NCBI GenBank assembly: GCA_050692915.1
Contig: JBOGVU010000046.1
Location: 1-20,114, forward strand
Direction of reading: 5' to 3'
DNA from: CALAEC01 sp050692915
GTDB lineage: Bacteria > Actinomycetota > UBA4738 > CALAEC01
DNA: 20,114 nucleotides
Positions 13,725-20,114 of this stretch are shown here, in pieces (within the stretch, counting starts at the first letter, position 1; every line of letters begins with the position of its first letter). Made by a program: the position numbers and the translations under genes. Under the pieces are notes generated by a model. That model made no database searches. It was not told where the DNA came from and saw only the letters and a program-made list of their open reading frames with translations.

Positions 13725-14896
13725 CGGAGCGCTCCCCTGGAGGCCACTAGCCGGTTCAGCCCGTTCATGGCCGCCGAGATCAGCAGGCTCAGCGTGAGGT
13801 ACGTGGCCATCACCAGCAGGAGCATCTGCGTGGCCCGGCCGGCTTGATTGATGATGGTGCCCGACACCGAGATGATCTCCGGGAATCCGATGGCCACGCC
13901 CAGGCTGGAGTTCTTCGTCAGGTTCAGGTACTGGCTGTTCAGCGGGGGAATGGCGATCCGGAGGGCCTGGGGCAGCACCACCAGACGGAGCTGCTGCCCG
14001 GGAGTCAGCCCCAGGGCCTCGGCGGCCTCCCTCTGGCCCTTGGGGACGGCCTGGATGCTTCCCCGGATGATCTCGGCGATGAACGCCGCGGTGTAGATCA
14101 CCAGGCCGAGCAGGAGCGCGGTGTACTCCGGGCTGGCCTGGAACCCTCCCTCGTACCCGAATCGGTCCACCTGGGGGACCTCGATCGAGAGAGGACCCCC
14201 GGTGGCGGCGTACCCGGCCACGACGATCGCCCCGAGGACCGCGGCCGCCGCCGGGAACCGGCGCGGCGGTGCGCCCGTCCGCTCGTGGACCCTGAGCCGC
14301 CATCGCCAGGTCGCGGCGGCGGCGGCCAGCCCAACGAGTATGACCAGCCCGAAGGCCCCGGCCCCCGGCTCTGCCCGCACCCACGGGATGGCCGCACCCC
14401 GGTTCGAGAGGTACGCCACCCCCCACACCGACAGCCCGCCGCCGATGACCGGCAGGGCCAGGACCACCGCCACGTACCAGAAGATGATCTGGACCAGGAC
14501 CGGGACGTTCCGGATCAGCTCCACGAATGCCTGGGCCATCCTGCGGAGCAGCCAGTTCGGCGACAGCCTGGCCACACCGATCACCAGCCCGAGCAGAGTG
14601 GCCAGGACGATCCCCACCGAGGCCACCGCGATCGTGTTCACCACCCCGACCCGGAACGCCTTGAAGAAGCTCTGGTTCGGGCTGTAGTCGATGCCCTCCT
14701 TGATCGCGAACCCGGCCCGCTGCTCCAGGAAGTCGAAGGACAGGTCGATGCCCTGGCGCCGGACCCCGAACTCGAGGTTCAGGAACATCTCCCGAGCCAC
14801 CACCACAACCAGGATCACGAAGACGGCCTGGCCCACCACGCGCAGCACCCGGACGTCTCGCCAGAACGGGGGCCGGGTATGGGCGGCGGTGGCCAC
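13721..14896 (-). CDS. aapQ: General L-amino-acid ABC transporter, permease Q
   Basis: A 391-residue permease. After one N-terminal helix it carries the AapQ-type segment FDFLEQRAGFAIKEG and YSPNQSFFKAFRVGVVNT (about 54-88). The permease core is split by a long insertion (about 160-245, with extra helices), as known for AapQ. The EAA loop EAAEALGLTPGQQLRLVVLPQALRIAIPP lies near residues 305-335. The predicted start is GTG at 14896. It has no ribosome site: the GGAGG-looking bases nearby are on the opposite strand. The gene is 64 bases downstream of aapJ, across a strong hairpin. Translation may depend on readthrough or a non-canonical start, and a start further in would remove only the cytoplasmic N-terminus. 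Confidence 0.93.
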   Translation of the reverse strand: MATAAHTRPPFWRDVRVLRVVGQAVFVILVVVVAREMFLNLEFGVRRQGIDLSFDFLEQRAGFAIKEGIDYSPNQSFFKAFRVGVVNTIAVASVGIVLATLLGLVIGVARLSPNWLLRRMAQAFVELIRNVPVLVQIIFWYVAVVLALPVIGGGLSVWGVAYLSNRGAAIPWVRAEPGAGAFGLVILVGLAAAAATWRWRLRVHERTGAPPRRFPAAAAVLGAIVVAGYAATGGPLSIEVPQVDRFGYEGGFQASPEYTALLLGLVIYTAAFIAEIIRGSIQAVPKGQREAAEALGLTPGQQLRLVVLPQALRIAIPPLNSQYLNLTKNSSLGVAIGFPEIISVSGTIINQAGRATQMLLLVMATYLTLSLLISAAMNGLNRLVASRGALR

Positions 14897-14915
14897 GGCA
14901 GGAGGATAAGAGGCC

Positions 14916-14944
14916 GCGGGGCCCGGGGGAAACCCGGGCCCCGC
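14916..14944 (-). terminator. Perfect 12-bp hairpin between aapJ and aapQ (attenuator or stability stem)
   Basis: GCGGGGCCCGGG (14916-14927) and CCCGGGCCCCGC (14933-14944) form an uninterrupted 12-bp, entirely G/C stem around a 5-base loop. It starts 17 bases after the aapJ stop codon. With no U tract after it, it may act as a partial terminator or as a block to 3' exonucleases. Either would make binding protein more abundant than permease, as is common for ABC importers. Confidence 0.6.
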
Positions 14945-14960
14945 TGCGCTCAGGTCCGGC

Positions 14961-16067
14961 TTACCGGAACGGGATGGCGTACTGGAGGCCGCCGTCCGTC
15001 CACAGCGCGTTGAGCCCGCGCTCGACGTCGATCGGGGTGAGGTGACGGTCGAAGATCTCGCCGTAGTTCCCCACCGCCGTCAGGACGTTCTGCATGAACG
15101 TCGGGTCGAGTCCCACGCCGGGGTCGAAGCTCACTCCGAGCTCCTCCCCCTCCTCCACCGGCACACCGAGGAGGGCCCCGATGCCCGGGTTGGACGGCCC
15201 GGAGGCCTCCTGGTCCACGTTCTCGCTGGAGACCCCGAGCTCCTCGGCCAGGATGATCCCGTTCACGACCATGTTGATCGCGTCGAACCAGTCCGAGTCT
15301 CCGTCCAGGACGCCCGGCGCCAGCGGCTCCTTCGACATGACGTCGTCGAAGATCACCAGCGGGCCGGTCTCGCCCTCGAACTGCGACTGCAGGCCGGCGA
15401 GCTGCGATCGGTCGGATGTCCACCCGTCGCACCGGCCCTGGTTGAACGCCTGGAGGATCTGGTCGTTGTCCTCGAGGACCACCGGCTCGAAGTCCATGCC
15501 TCGCTCGCCGAAGTAGTCGGCCAGGTTCAGCTCGGTGGTGGTACCCGCGGTCACGCAGACGGCCGCGCCGTCCATGTCATCGATCGAGGCGAAGTCCCCC
15601 TGGCGGACCATCATGGCCTGACCGTCGTAGTAGTTGACGTGGGCAAACGACACGCCCTCGGACCCGTCCCTGCTGCTGGTCCAGGTGGTGTTGCGCACCA
15701 GCACGTCGTACTCCCCGGACCGTAGGGCGGTGAACCGGGCGTCGGCGTCGATCGGCACGAGCTCGAAGTGCTCGCCCTCCTGCGGATCCGGCGTGGCGAA
15801 CACGGCTGCCGCGAACGCCTTGCAGAAGTCGATGTCGAACCCCTCGATCACGCCCTCGGCCGTCTCGAACCCGAACCCGGGAACGGTTGCGTTCACCCCA
15901 CACCGCAGTGTCCCTCGGTCCTGGACCGCCTGGAGCAGGCTCTCCTGCTCCTGGGCCTCCCCCTCGCCCTCCGCCGCCGGCGGCTGCTCCTCATCGCGGG
16001 TGCATGCCGCCCCTACCAGGGCAAGCACCACGAAGAGCAGGGCGGACCTGCGCAGAAGCTCCTGCAT
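14961..16067 (-). CDS. aapJ: General L-amino-acid ABC transporter, substrate-binding lipoprotein
   Basis: A 368-residue extracellular binding protein (bacterial family 3 solute-binding fold). It has an N-terminal signal with LVGAAC, so C22 is the likely lipidated residue; residue -3 is Gly rather than Leu, a looser lipobox. An acidic Glu/Gln-rich linker (about 25-44) is followed by the AapJ-type opening RGTLRCGVNATVPGF and GFDIDFCKAFAAAVF, and by YDVLVRNTTWT, CVTAGTTTELNLADYF and GRCDGWTSDRSQL. These are the features of general (broad-range) L-amino-acid binding proteins rather than single-substrate ones. The ATG at 16067 has an excellent ribosome site (AAGGAGGGG). It is the first gene of a J-Q-M-P set and probably has its own promoter downstream of purH. 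Confidence 0.94.
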   Translation of the reverse strand: MQELLRRSALLFVVLALVGAACTRDEEQPPAAEGEGEAQEQESLLQAVQDRGTLRCGVNATVPGFGFETAEGVIEGFDIDFCKAFAAAVFATPDPQEGEHFELVPIDADARFTALRSGEYDVLVRNTTWTSSRDGSEGVSFAHVNYYDGQAMMVRQGDFASIDDMDGAAVCVTAGTTTELNLADYFGERGMDFEPVVLEDNDQILQAFNQGRCDGWTSDRSQLAGLQSQFEGETGPLVIFDDVMSKEPLAPGVLDGDSDWFDAINMVVNGIILAEELGVSSENVDQEASGPSNPGIGALLGVPVEEGEELGVSFDPGVGLDPTFMQNVLTAVGNYGEIFDRHLTPIDVERGLNALWTDGGLQYAIPFR

Positions 16068-16128
16068 CGCCCCTCCTTCGATCGGGGGCCCGCATGGACG
16101 CGCGGACCCGACTCTCTCCACCGGGGCG

Positions 16129-16158
16129 AGCATAGCCCCTTCGCCTGGAGGGGGACAA
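16129..16158 (-). promoter_or_regulatory. Promoter for the aap operon, with palindrome around the -10
   Basis: On the minus strand TTGTCC (16153-16158), an 18-base spacer and TATGCT (16129-16134) form a good sigma-70-type pair in the 100-base gap between purH and aapJ. Transcription would start near 16122, giving a leader of about 55 bases. GGGGC (16123-16127) and GCCCC (16135-16139) form an inverted repeat exactly flanking the -10, a position where a repressor could act; the repressor is unknown. Confidence 0.5.
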
Positions 16159-16167
16159 ATTGGTCGG

Positions 16168-17706
16168 CTAATGGCGGAAGTGCCGGGTCCCGGTGAGGAC
16201 CATGGCCATGCCGTGCTCGTCCGCGGCCCCGAGGACCTCGGCGTCCCGGACCGACCCGCCGGGCTGGATCACCGCCCGGACCCCCGCCTCCGCGGCGCGG
16301 TCGATGCCGTCCCGGAAGGGGAAGAAAGCGTCGGAGGCCATCACCGCTCCCCCCGACCGCGGGCCGGCCTTCCGGCACGCGATGTCCACCGCGTCCACTC
16401 GGCTCATCTGCCCCGCGCCGATCCCCACCGTGGCCTTCCCCGAGGCCAGGACGATGGCGTTCGATCGAACCCGGGCCGCCACGACCCAGGCCAGCGCGAG
16501 GTCGTCCCACTCGGCGGGGGTGGGCTCCCGCCGGCTGACCACCGTGAACGCCTTGGGAGATTCGTCGACGGGATCTGCCTCCTGGACCAGCGCGCCGCCC
16601 TCGATGGGGCGGATCTCCAAGCGCCTGACGCGGGGGCGAGCCGCCCGGAGGAGGCGCAGGTTGGCCCTCGACCCGAATGCCTCCATCGCTTCGGGACTGA
16701 ACCCCGGCGCCACCACGACCTCGGTGAACACCTCGGTCATGGCGGCGACAGCCCCGCCGTCGACCTCCGCGTTGAACGCCACCACACCCCCGAACGCCGA
16801 CACGGGGTCGGACGCCAGCGCGGCTCGGTACGCCTGGTCGAGGGTCGGGGCCACCGCCACACCGCAGGGGTTGTTGTGCTTGACGATGACCGCGGCTCGG
16901 TCGCCCAGCGACCACGCCAGGGTCCTGGCCGCGTCGGCATCGAGCCAGTTGTTGAACGACATCTCCTTCCCCTGGAGGACCTCGGCCCCGCCGAGCGGGC
17001 CGGGGGTGAGCACCTCGCGGTACAGGGCCGCCTCCTGGTGGGGGTTCTCGCCGTACCGCAGGCTCCCCGCCCGCTCGAGCCCGAGCGTCAGGGACGCCGG
17101 GGGCCCCTCACCGCCGGTGCGGCCCCTGAACCACCCGGCGATGGCCGCGTCGTACGTGGCCACGTGGGCGAACGCCTCCTCGGCCAGCCGGGCCCGCATG
17201 TCGAGCGAGGGCCCGCCCTCCGCGACCGCTGCCAGGACCTCGTCGTAGCGGTCCGGGCTCACAACCACGGCCACCGAGGGGAAGTTCTTGGCCGCGGCGC
17301 GGACAAGCGTGGGCCCGCCGATGTCGATCTGCTCCACGATGTCCTCCGCGGAGCCGCCGGATGTCACGGCTCGCTCGAACGGGTAGAGGTTCACCACGAC
17401 GAGGTCGAACGGCTCGATCCCTCGCGCCTCGAGCTCCCGGAGGTGCGCGCCGTTCGTCCTGTCGGCCAGGATCCCGGCGTGGATGGCCGGGTGGAGGGTC
17501 TTCACCCTGCCGCCGAGCATCTCCGGGACGCCGGTGACGTCGGCCACGTCCCGGACCTCGATCCCCGCCTCGCGGATCGCCGCGGCCGTGGAGCCGGTGG
17601 AAACGATGGCGACCCCGGCGTCTGCGAGCTGTCGGGCCAGCGGCACCAGGCCCTCCTTGTCGGACAGGGAGAGGAGGGCCCGCCGGACAGGGATGCGGTC
17701 GCTCAC
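16168..17706 (-). CDS. purH: Bifunctional AICAR transformylase / IMP cyclohydrolase
   Basis: A 512-residue PurH catalysing the last two steps of IMP synthesis. The N-terminal IMP cyclohydrolase domain covers about 1-200, with LLSLSDKEGL, VSTGSTAAAI and GGRVKTLHPAIHAGIL. The C-terminal AICAR transformylase domain begins with LRYGENPHQ (216-224) and contains the catalytic K276-H277 in VKHNNPCGVA and the S-AFGG motif. It ends with the canonical HGMAMVLTGTRHFRH. It uses 10-formyl-THF, the product of the downstream folD. The GTG start overlaps the purN stop (GTGA at 17703-17706), so the pair is translationally coupled. The frame is open about 70 codons further upstream, but that part overlaps purN and lacks homology. 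Confidence 0.96.
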   Translation of the reverse strand: MSDRIPVRRALLSLSDKEGLVPLARQLADAGVAIVSTGSTAAAIREAGIEVRDVADVTGVPEMLGGRVKTLHPAIHAGILADRTNGAHLRELEARGIEPFDLVVVNLYPFERAVTSGGSAEDIVEQIDIGGPTLVRAAAKNFPSVAVVVSPDRYDEVLAAVAEGGPSLDMRARLAEEAFAHVATYDAAIAGWFRGRTGGEGPPASLTLGLERAGSLRYGENPHQEAALYREVLTPGPLGGAEVLQGKEMSFNNWLDADAARTLAWSLGDRAAVIVKHNNPCGVAVAPTLDQAYRAALASDPVSAFGGVVAFNAEVDGGAVAAMTEVFTEVVVAPGFSPEAMEAFGSRANLRLLRAARPRVRRLEIRPIEGGALVQEADPVDESPKAFTVVSRREPTPAEWDDLALAWVVAARVRSNAIVLASGKATVGIGAGQMSRVDAVDIACRKAGPRSGGAVMASDAFFPFRDGIDRAAEAGVRAVIQPGGSVRDAEVLGAADEHGMAMVLTGTRHFRH

Positions 17707-18311
17707 GCGGGCCGATCCTCCACCACGGCCCGCCGACCCTCCATGCGGACCCGGCCCTCCAGGAGGGCCTGCACGGTGGCCGGGTACAGGCGGTGCTCCA
17801 CCTCCTGGATCCGGGCGTGGAGTGTCTCCTCGTCGTCGTCGGCCAGGATCGCCACGGCCTCTTGGGCCAGGATGGGACCGTGGTCCACCTCCTCGTCCGC
17901 GAGGTGGACGGTGCACCCCGTGACCCTGGCGCCCCAGGCAAGCGCCTCCCGGACCGCGTGGGCGCCGGGGAAGGCGGGGAGGAGGGAGGGATGCACGTTC
18001 ACCATCCGGCCCCAGTAGGCCCGGACCAGCTCAGGGGACAGGATCCGCATGTACCCGGCCAGGCACACCACGTCGATCGACGCGGCCCGGAGTTGGCCGA
18101 GCAGCTCGCGGTCGTGGGCCTCCCGGGAGGGATAGGCGGCGGGATCGAGGTGGACGGCGCTCACCCCGGCGGTCCTGGCCCGGTCGAGGGCCTTGGCTTC
18201 GCTCCGGTCCGAGACGACCAGCGCCACGGCCGGCCCCACCGCCGGGTCGTCGAGGAGCGCCTGGAGGTTGGTGCCGGAGCCCGACGCCAGCACGGCGACG
18301 CGCGCGTCCAC
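17703..18311 (-). CDS. purN: Phosphoribosylglycinamide formyltransferase
   Basis: A 202-residue folate-dependent GAR transformylase of purine synthesis. It begins with the Rossmann strand VAVLASGSGTNLQALL (5-20), has CLAGYMRILSP (83-93), the catalytic N105 and H107 in VNVHPSLLPAFPG, and D143 in ADEEVDHGPI. The formyl donor is 10-formyl-THF. The open frame extends upstream, but GTG at 18311 sits just before the first conserved strand. There is no ribosome site; TATCCT lies 7 bases upstream of that GTG, implying a leaderless message. Its stop overlaps the purH start. The start codon is only 30 bases from the divergent GTG of the zinc-finger membrane protein. Confidence 0.95.
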   Translation of the reverse strand: MDARVAVLASGSGTNLQALLDDPAVGPAVALVVSDRSEAKALDRARTAGVSAVHLDPAAYPSREAHDRELLGQLRAASIDVVCLAGYMRILSPELVRAYWGRMVNVHPSLLPAFPGAHAVREALAWGARVTGCTVHLADEEVDHGPILAQEAVAILADDDEETLHARIQEVEHRLYPATVQALLEGRVRMEGRRAVVEDRPA

Positions 18312-18318
18312 GGCCCGG

Positions 18319-18324
18319 AGGATA
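18319..18324 (-). promoter_or_regulatory. -10 element (TATCCT) for a probably leaderless purN-purH mRNA
   Basis: On the minus strand TATCCT is followed by 7 bases and the purN GTG at 18311. This is the spacing at which RNA would start on the initiator codon. It ends only 3 bases from the candidate -10 of the divergent gene. Confidence 0.5.
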
Positions 18325-18327
18325 GGC

Positions 18328-18333
18328 GAGAAT
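18328..18333 (+). promoter_or_regulatory. Possible -10 element (GAGAAT) for the divergent membrane gene
   Basis: GAGAAT keeps the key second A and final T of a -10 and lies 8 bases before the GTG at 18342. No ribosome site is present, so a leaderless start is likely here too. The hexamer is weaker than that of purN. Confidence 0.35.
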
Positions 18334-18341
18334 GAGGCATC

Positions 18342-18926
18342 GTGGCAGCCCCCGAGCGAACGGCCGCACGCGAATGGTGCCCGGTCCACGAGGACCGACC
18401 CTCGGTGGGCCGGTGTGAGTCGTGCGGCCGGGCGACCTGCCTGGTCTGCGCGATCCCGTTCCGGGGCCGGCTGCTGTGCGAGTCGTGCGCCTCCCGCGAG
18501 CTCGGGGTCCCCGAGCCAGCCGTCCCCCGGCCGGCCCCTCGTACCCGACGGCCCGAGGTGGCGGCCGCGATCCTGTTCGGGATCGGCCTGCTGGCCACGA
18601 TCCCCCCGTGGCACCGGTCGGGGTCGCTGACCGAGCTCCTCTCGGCGTGGCGGACGGGCCCACAGCCGTGGCCCCTGATCGCCTCGGTTGGGGCGCTGGT
18701 GGCCCTGGGCGTGGCCATGGCCCCCCTGGCCTCTCGGACCATCTCACTGCGGGCCGTGGCCAGGACGTACGCGCTGGCAGGTGGGGTGGCCGGGGCGGCC
18801 GCGGTCATCGCGCTGGCGGCCTCCCCCGACTACACCTCCCCCACGCTGGCGCCGTTCGCCATGGTGGTGCTGGCCGGCTCGGCCGCCGTCCTGGGGTTCG
18901 CCAGGTCCCGACGGCCCCGTCCTTGA
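18342..18926 (+). CDS. B-box-like zinc-finger membrane protein
   Basis: A 194-residue protein. Residues 13-49 hold C13, H16, C25, C28, C33, C36, C46 and C49 in the order C-x2-H-x8-C-x2-C-x4-C-x2-C-x9-C-x2-C, the pattern of bacterial B-box-type zinc fingers (CPVHEDRPSVGRCESCGR...CESC), able to hold two zinc ions. A Pro/Arg-rich linker (55-72) leads to four predicted helices at about 73-91, 108-127, 134-156 and 164-186. Bacterial B-box fingers are often fused to membrane domains, including rhomboids. Here I see no rhomboid Gly-x-Ser-x motif, so protease function is not supported. Role unknown; a zinc-finger protein-contact module on the cytoplasmic side is inference. GTG start, divergent from purN. 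Confidence 0.82.
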   Translation: MAAPERTAAREWCPVHEDRPSVGRCESCGRATCLVCAIPFRGRLLCESCASRELGVPEPAVPRPAPRTRRPEVAAAILFGIGLLATIPPWHRSGSLTELLSAWRTGPQPWPLIASVGALVALGVAMAPLASRTISLRAVARTYALAGGVAGAAAVIALAASPDYTSPTLAPFAMVVLAGSAAVLGFARSRRPRP

Positions 18927-18952
18927 CTCGGGCCCGGGCCGGGCGGTTGAAT
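18923..18952 (+). promoter_or_regulatory. Promoter for the four-helix membrane protein
   Basis: TTGACT (18923-18928), 18 bases, TTGAAT (18947-18952): the closest match to a sigma-70-type consensus in the window. The -35 overlaps the stop codon of the preceding gene. The start would be near 18959. Confidence 0.55.
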
Positions 18953-18959
18953 ACGCGGG

Positions 18960-18977
18960 GCGCCGCATGGGCGGCGC
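18960..18977 (+). other. 5' leader hairpin
   Basis: GCGCCGC (18960-18966) pairs perfectly with GCGGCGC (18971-18977) around ATGG. From the predicted promoter this would be the very 5' end of the mRNA, ahead of the AAAGGAG ribosome site. Such stems often protect a message from decay. Confidence 0.45.
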
Positions 18978-19001
18978 GAGGGGAAGCCGAAAGGAGCACA
19001 T

Positions 19002-19466
19002 ATGGCGCAGCCGCAACGGCCCGGAGGGTTCGACATGGCCCGGATGTCCACGGGGTCCAAGGTCGTCCTGGTGACCGCGATCCTGCTGTTCATCGACCTG
19101 TTCTTCCCGTGGCAGGGGGTGGACTTCGGCGACTTCCTCGGGACCGATCTGGGGAGCGCCAACGTGTCCGGCTTCAACGGGCTCGGCGTACTGGTGGCGA
19201 TCCTGTGCATCGCGGTCATCGTCTGGGAGGGCATGCTCGCAGCAGGGGTGAACATCAACATGGGCACGACGTCCCCCGCCCTCATCGGCGCCGCCCTGGC
19301 CGGGGCGACCGCGCTGTTCACGATCATCGCCTTCCTGACGAAGCTCTCGGCCATCAAGTGGGGCGCGTTCGTCGGACTGATCCTTGGCCTGGTCATGGCG
19401 TACGGGGCCTACATGCGCTTCCAGGAGAGCAAGGTGGGGGGACCGCCCCCGCCACCGGCCGCGTAG
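19002..19466 (+). CDS. Four-helix membrane protein of unknown function
   Basis: A 154-residue integral membrane protein. Predicted helices are at about 21-38, 59-80, 92-112 and 118-138, with a conserved-looking FFPW after helix 1 (34-37) and an external loop with Asp and Gly. The C-terminus is a short Pro run. This resembles many actinobacterial hypothetical proteins of the type 'TM helix ending in PW, then three helices', whose function is not known. The ATG has a clear ribosome site (AAAGGAG, about 6 bases upstream), a leader hairpin and a near-consensus promoter, so it is probably well expressed as a single gene. A perfect hairpin 20 bases after its stop is its likely terminator. Confidence 0.82.
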   Translation: MAQPQRPGGFDMARMSTGSKVVLVTAILLFIDLFFPWQGVDFGDFLGTDLGSANVSGFNGLGVLVAILCIAVIVWEGMLAAGVNINMGTTSPALIGAALAGATALFTIIAFLTKLSAIKWGAFVGLILGLVMAYGAYMRFQESKVGGPPPPPAA

Positions 19467-20114
19467 CGCCGTAACCGCGAGACGTTCGGGCCCGGGCCAT
19501 CGCCCGGGCCCGTTCCACGCACGTGGGCCGCCAGGGCCCCGATGGCGCCCCCGCCGATCCCCCACGCGAAGCCCCCCAGGAGCGCCGCCGCAGGCCTGGG
19601 CCCCACGGTCACGTTCCCCTCGCCCAGCGCCCCGGCCAGCGGGCCCGTCAGGCGGTAGGCAGCCGAGGCCATGAACGAGACCGCCACGAGGACCGGGGCG
19701 AACAGGGCCCCCGCGGCCGCGCCCACAGCCGCGGCCCGGGCCGCCGTGGTCCGTTCCAGGCGCCGGGCGGCCCACCATCCGCCCCCCACCGTGGCCGCCA
19801 CCGGCACCAGGACGAAGAGGAGATGGGCGGGCGACACGTCCACCGACAGCTCGCCGCACGGCGTCCCGCCGAGGGAGATCAGGGCGCAGGTCGAGCCCCC
19901 AGCGCGCAGCACGATGGGGACGCCCATGGCGGCCACCCCCGCGCCGATCCCCACGTTCGGCAGGAGGAGGATGGTCACCAGCAGGACCGCCGCGCCGCCC
20001 GCCCAACCCCGGGCACCCAGGGCGTCGAGGAAAGCCCGGGTAGCGTCGGGGTGGAGGGCCACCACGACCAGGACGCCCGCCGTCCCTCCTGCCGCGAAGA
20101 GCCAGGTCATGCGC
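19409..20114 (-). CDS. Polytopic membrane protein, probably DUF6350 family (N-terminus off window)
   Basis: The frame is open from the right edge to a TAG at 19409-19411. An ATG at 20110 exists, but the residues after it are an ordinary membrane helix and there is no room to see a ribosome site, so the true start is probably beyond the edge. The visible 233 residues hold about five helices (around 3-19, 37-55, 57-76, 93-110 and 124-148 from that Met) and a late Gly/Ala-rich one. The LLLPN motif after a helix and the position just upstream of purN-purH fit DUF6350, a family often found between sucD and purN in actinobacteria. The last 20 or so residues are antisense to the end of the plus-strand gene and of low complexity. 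Confidence 0.62.
   Translation of the reverse strand, partial: RMTWLFAAGGTAGVLVVVALHPDATRAFLDALGARGWAGGAAVLLVTILLLPNVGIGAGVAAMGVPIVLRAGGSTCALISLGGTPCGELSVDVSPAHLLFVLVPVAATVGGGWWAARRLERTTAARAAAVGAAAGALFAPVLVAVSFMASAAYRLTGPLAGALGEGNVTVGPRPAAALLGGFAWGIGGGAIGALAAHVRGTGPGDGPGPNVSRLRRYAAGGGGGPPTLLSWKRM
19487..19512. terminator. Perfect 11-bp hairpin terminator
   Basis: CGGGCCCGGGC (19487-19497) pairs fully with GCCCGGGCCCG (19502-19512) around the loop CATC. It lies 20 bases after the stop of the plus-strand membrane gene and is followed by TTCC, so it is most likely that gene's terminator. It falls inside the coding frame of the opposing DUF6350-like gene. Confidence 0.6.

Noticed and set aside
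14900..14905. GGAGGA next to the aapQ start as a ribosome site
   Set aside because: It reads that way only on the plus strand, whereas aapQ is on the minus strand, where the bases are TCCTCC.
15634..18018. 794-codon plus-strand open frame opposite aapJ, purH and purN
   Set aside because: It crosses three conserved genes and their intergenic gaps in antisense; a GC-driven open frame, not a giant protein.
1..20114. CRISPR arrays, insertion sequences, tRNA or prophage sites
   Set aside because: No regularly spaced direct repeats, transposase motifs, terminal inverted repeats, integrase genes or tRNA T-loop sequences were found in the intergenic gaps, all of which are short.

Overview
The window is GC-rich bacterial chromosome with close-packed genes, strong G/C preference at third codon positions, and GTG starts for about half of the genes. 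Several genes seem to start at or just after a TANNNT -10 hexamer, as expected of leaderless mRNAs. These traits, plus the core gene set (sdhB, mdh, two isocitrate dehydrogenase-family genes, purN-purH, folD, metF and a DUF6350-like membrane protein), point to a member of the Actinomycetota, probably not a classical model genus. This assignment is inference; there is no rRNA or marker phylogeny here. I see no tRNA, rRNA, CRISPR array, insertion sequence, prophage or attachment site.

Layout. 1-110: 3' end of succinate dehydrogenase iron-sulfur subunit (sdhB). 120-1130 (-): a membrane-anchored unknown protein followed directly by a DUF421 membrane protein. 1233-1574 (+): a small basic protein with a Rho-N-like C-terminus. 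1606-2667 (+): isocitrate dehydrogenase paralogue 1 (NAD-type signature). 2743-2898 (-): a 51-residue protein with a CCG..GxPGC tail. 2989-3918 (-): malate dehydrogenase. 4074-4406 (+): unknown small ORF. 4482-4841 (+): DUF4389 membrane protein. 4838-5926 (-): isocitrate dehydrogenase paralogue 2 (NADP-like signature), divergent from 6013-7131 (+) citrate synthase, which overlaps a two-CBS-domain protein at 7128-7589.

7597-16067 (-) is a long co-directional run. In transcription order it holds a complete AapJQMP-type general L-amino-acid ABC importer, folD, metF, a sulfite-oxidase-fold molybdoenzyme and a membrane-anchored beta-propeller-like protein. Upstream of it, 16168-18311 (-) is purN-purH. 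18342-18926 and 19002-19466 (+) are two small four-helix membrane proteins, the first with a B-box-like zinc finger. 19409 to the right edge (-) is the C-terminal part of a polytopic membrane protein, probably DUF6350.

The genes fall into two groups. One is TCA-cycle enzymes (SDH, IDH x2, MDH, citrate synthase). The other is folate one-carbon use: FolD makes 10-formyl-THF for PurN and PurH, and MetF draws off methylene-THF. An amino-acid importer sits between the two halves of the second group. Most of the window is ordinary housekeeping DNA and I do not see a clear new system. The best leads are the paired IDH paralogues with opposite coenzyme signatures, the metF/molybdoenzyme/propeller string, the 51-residue CCG protein, and the very compact or leaderless start regions.
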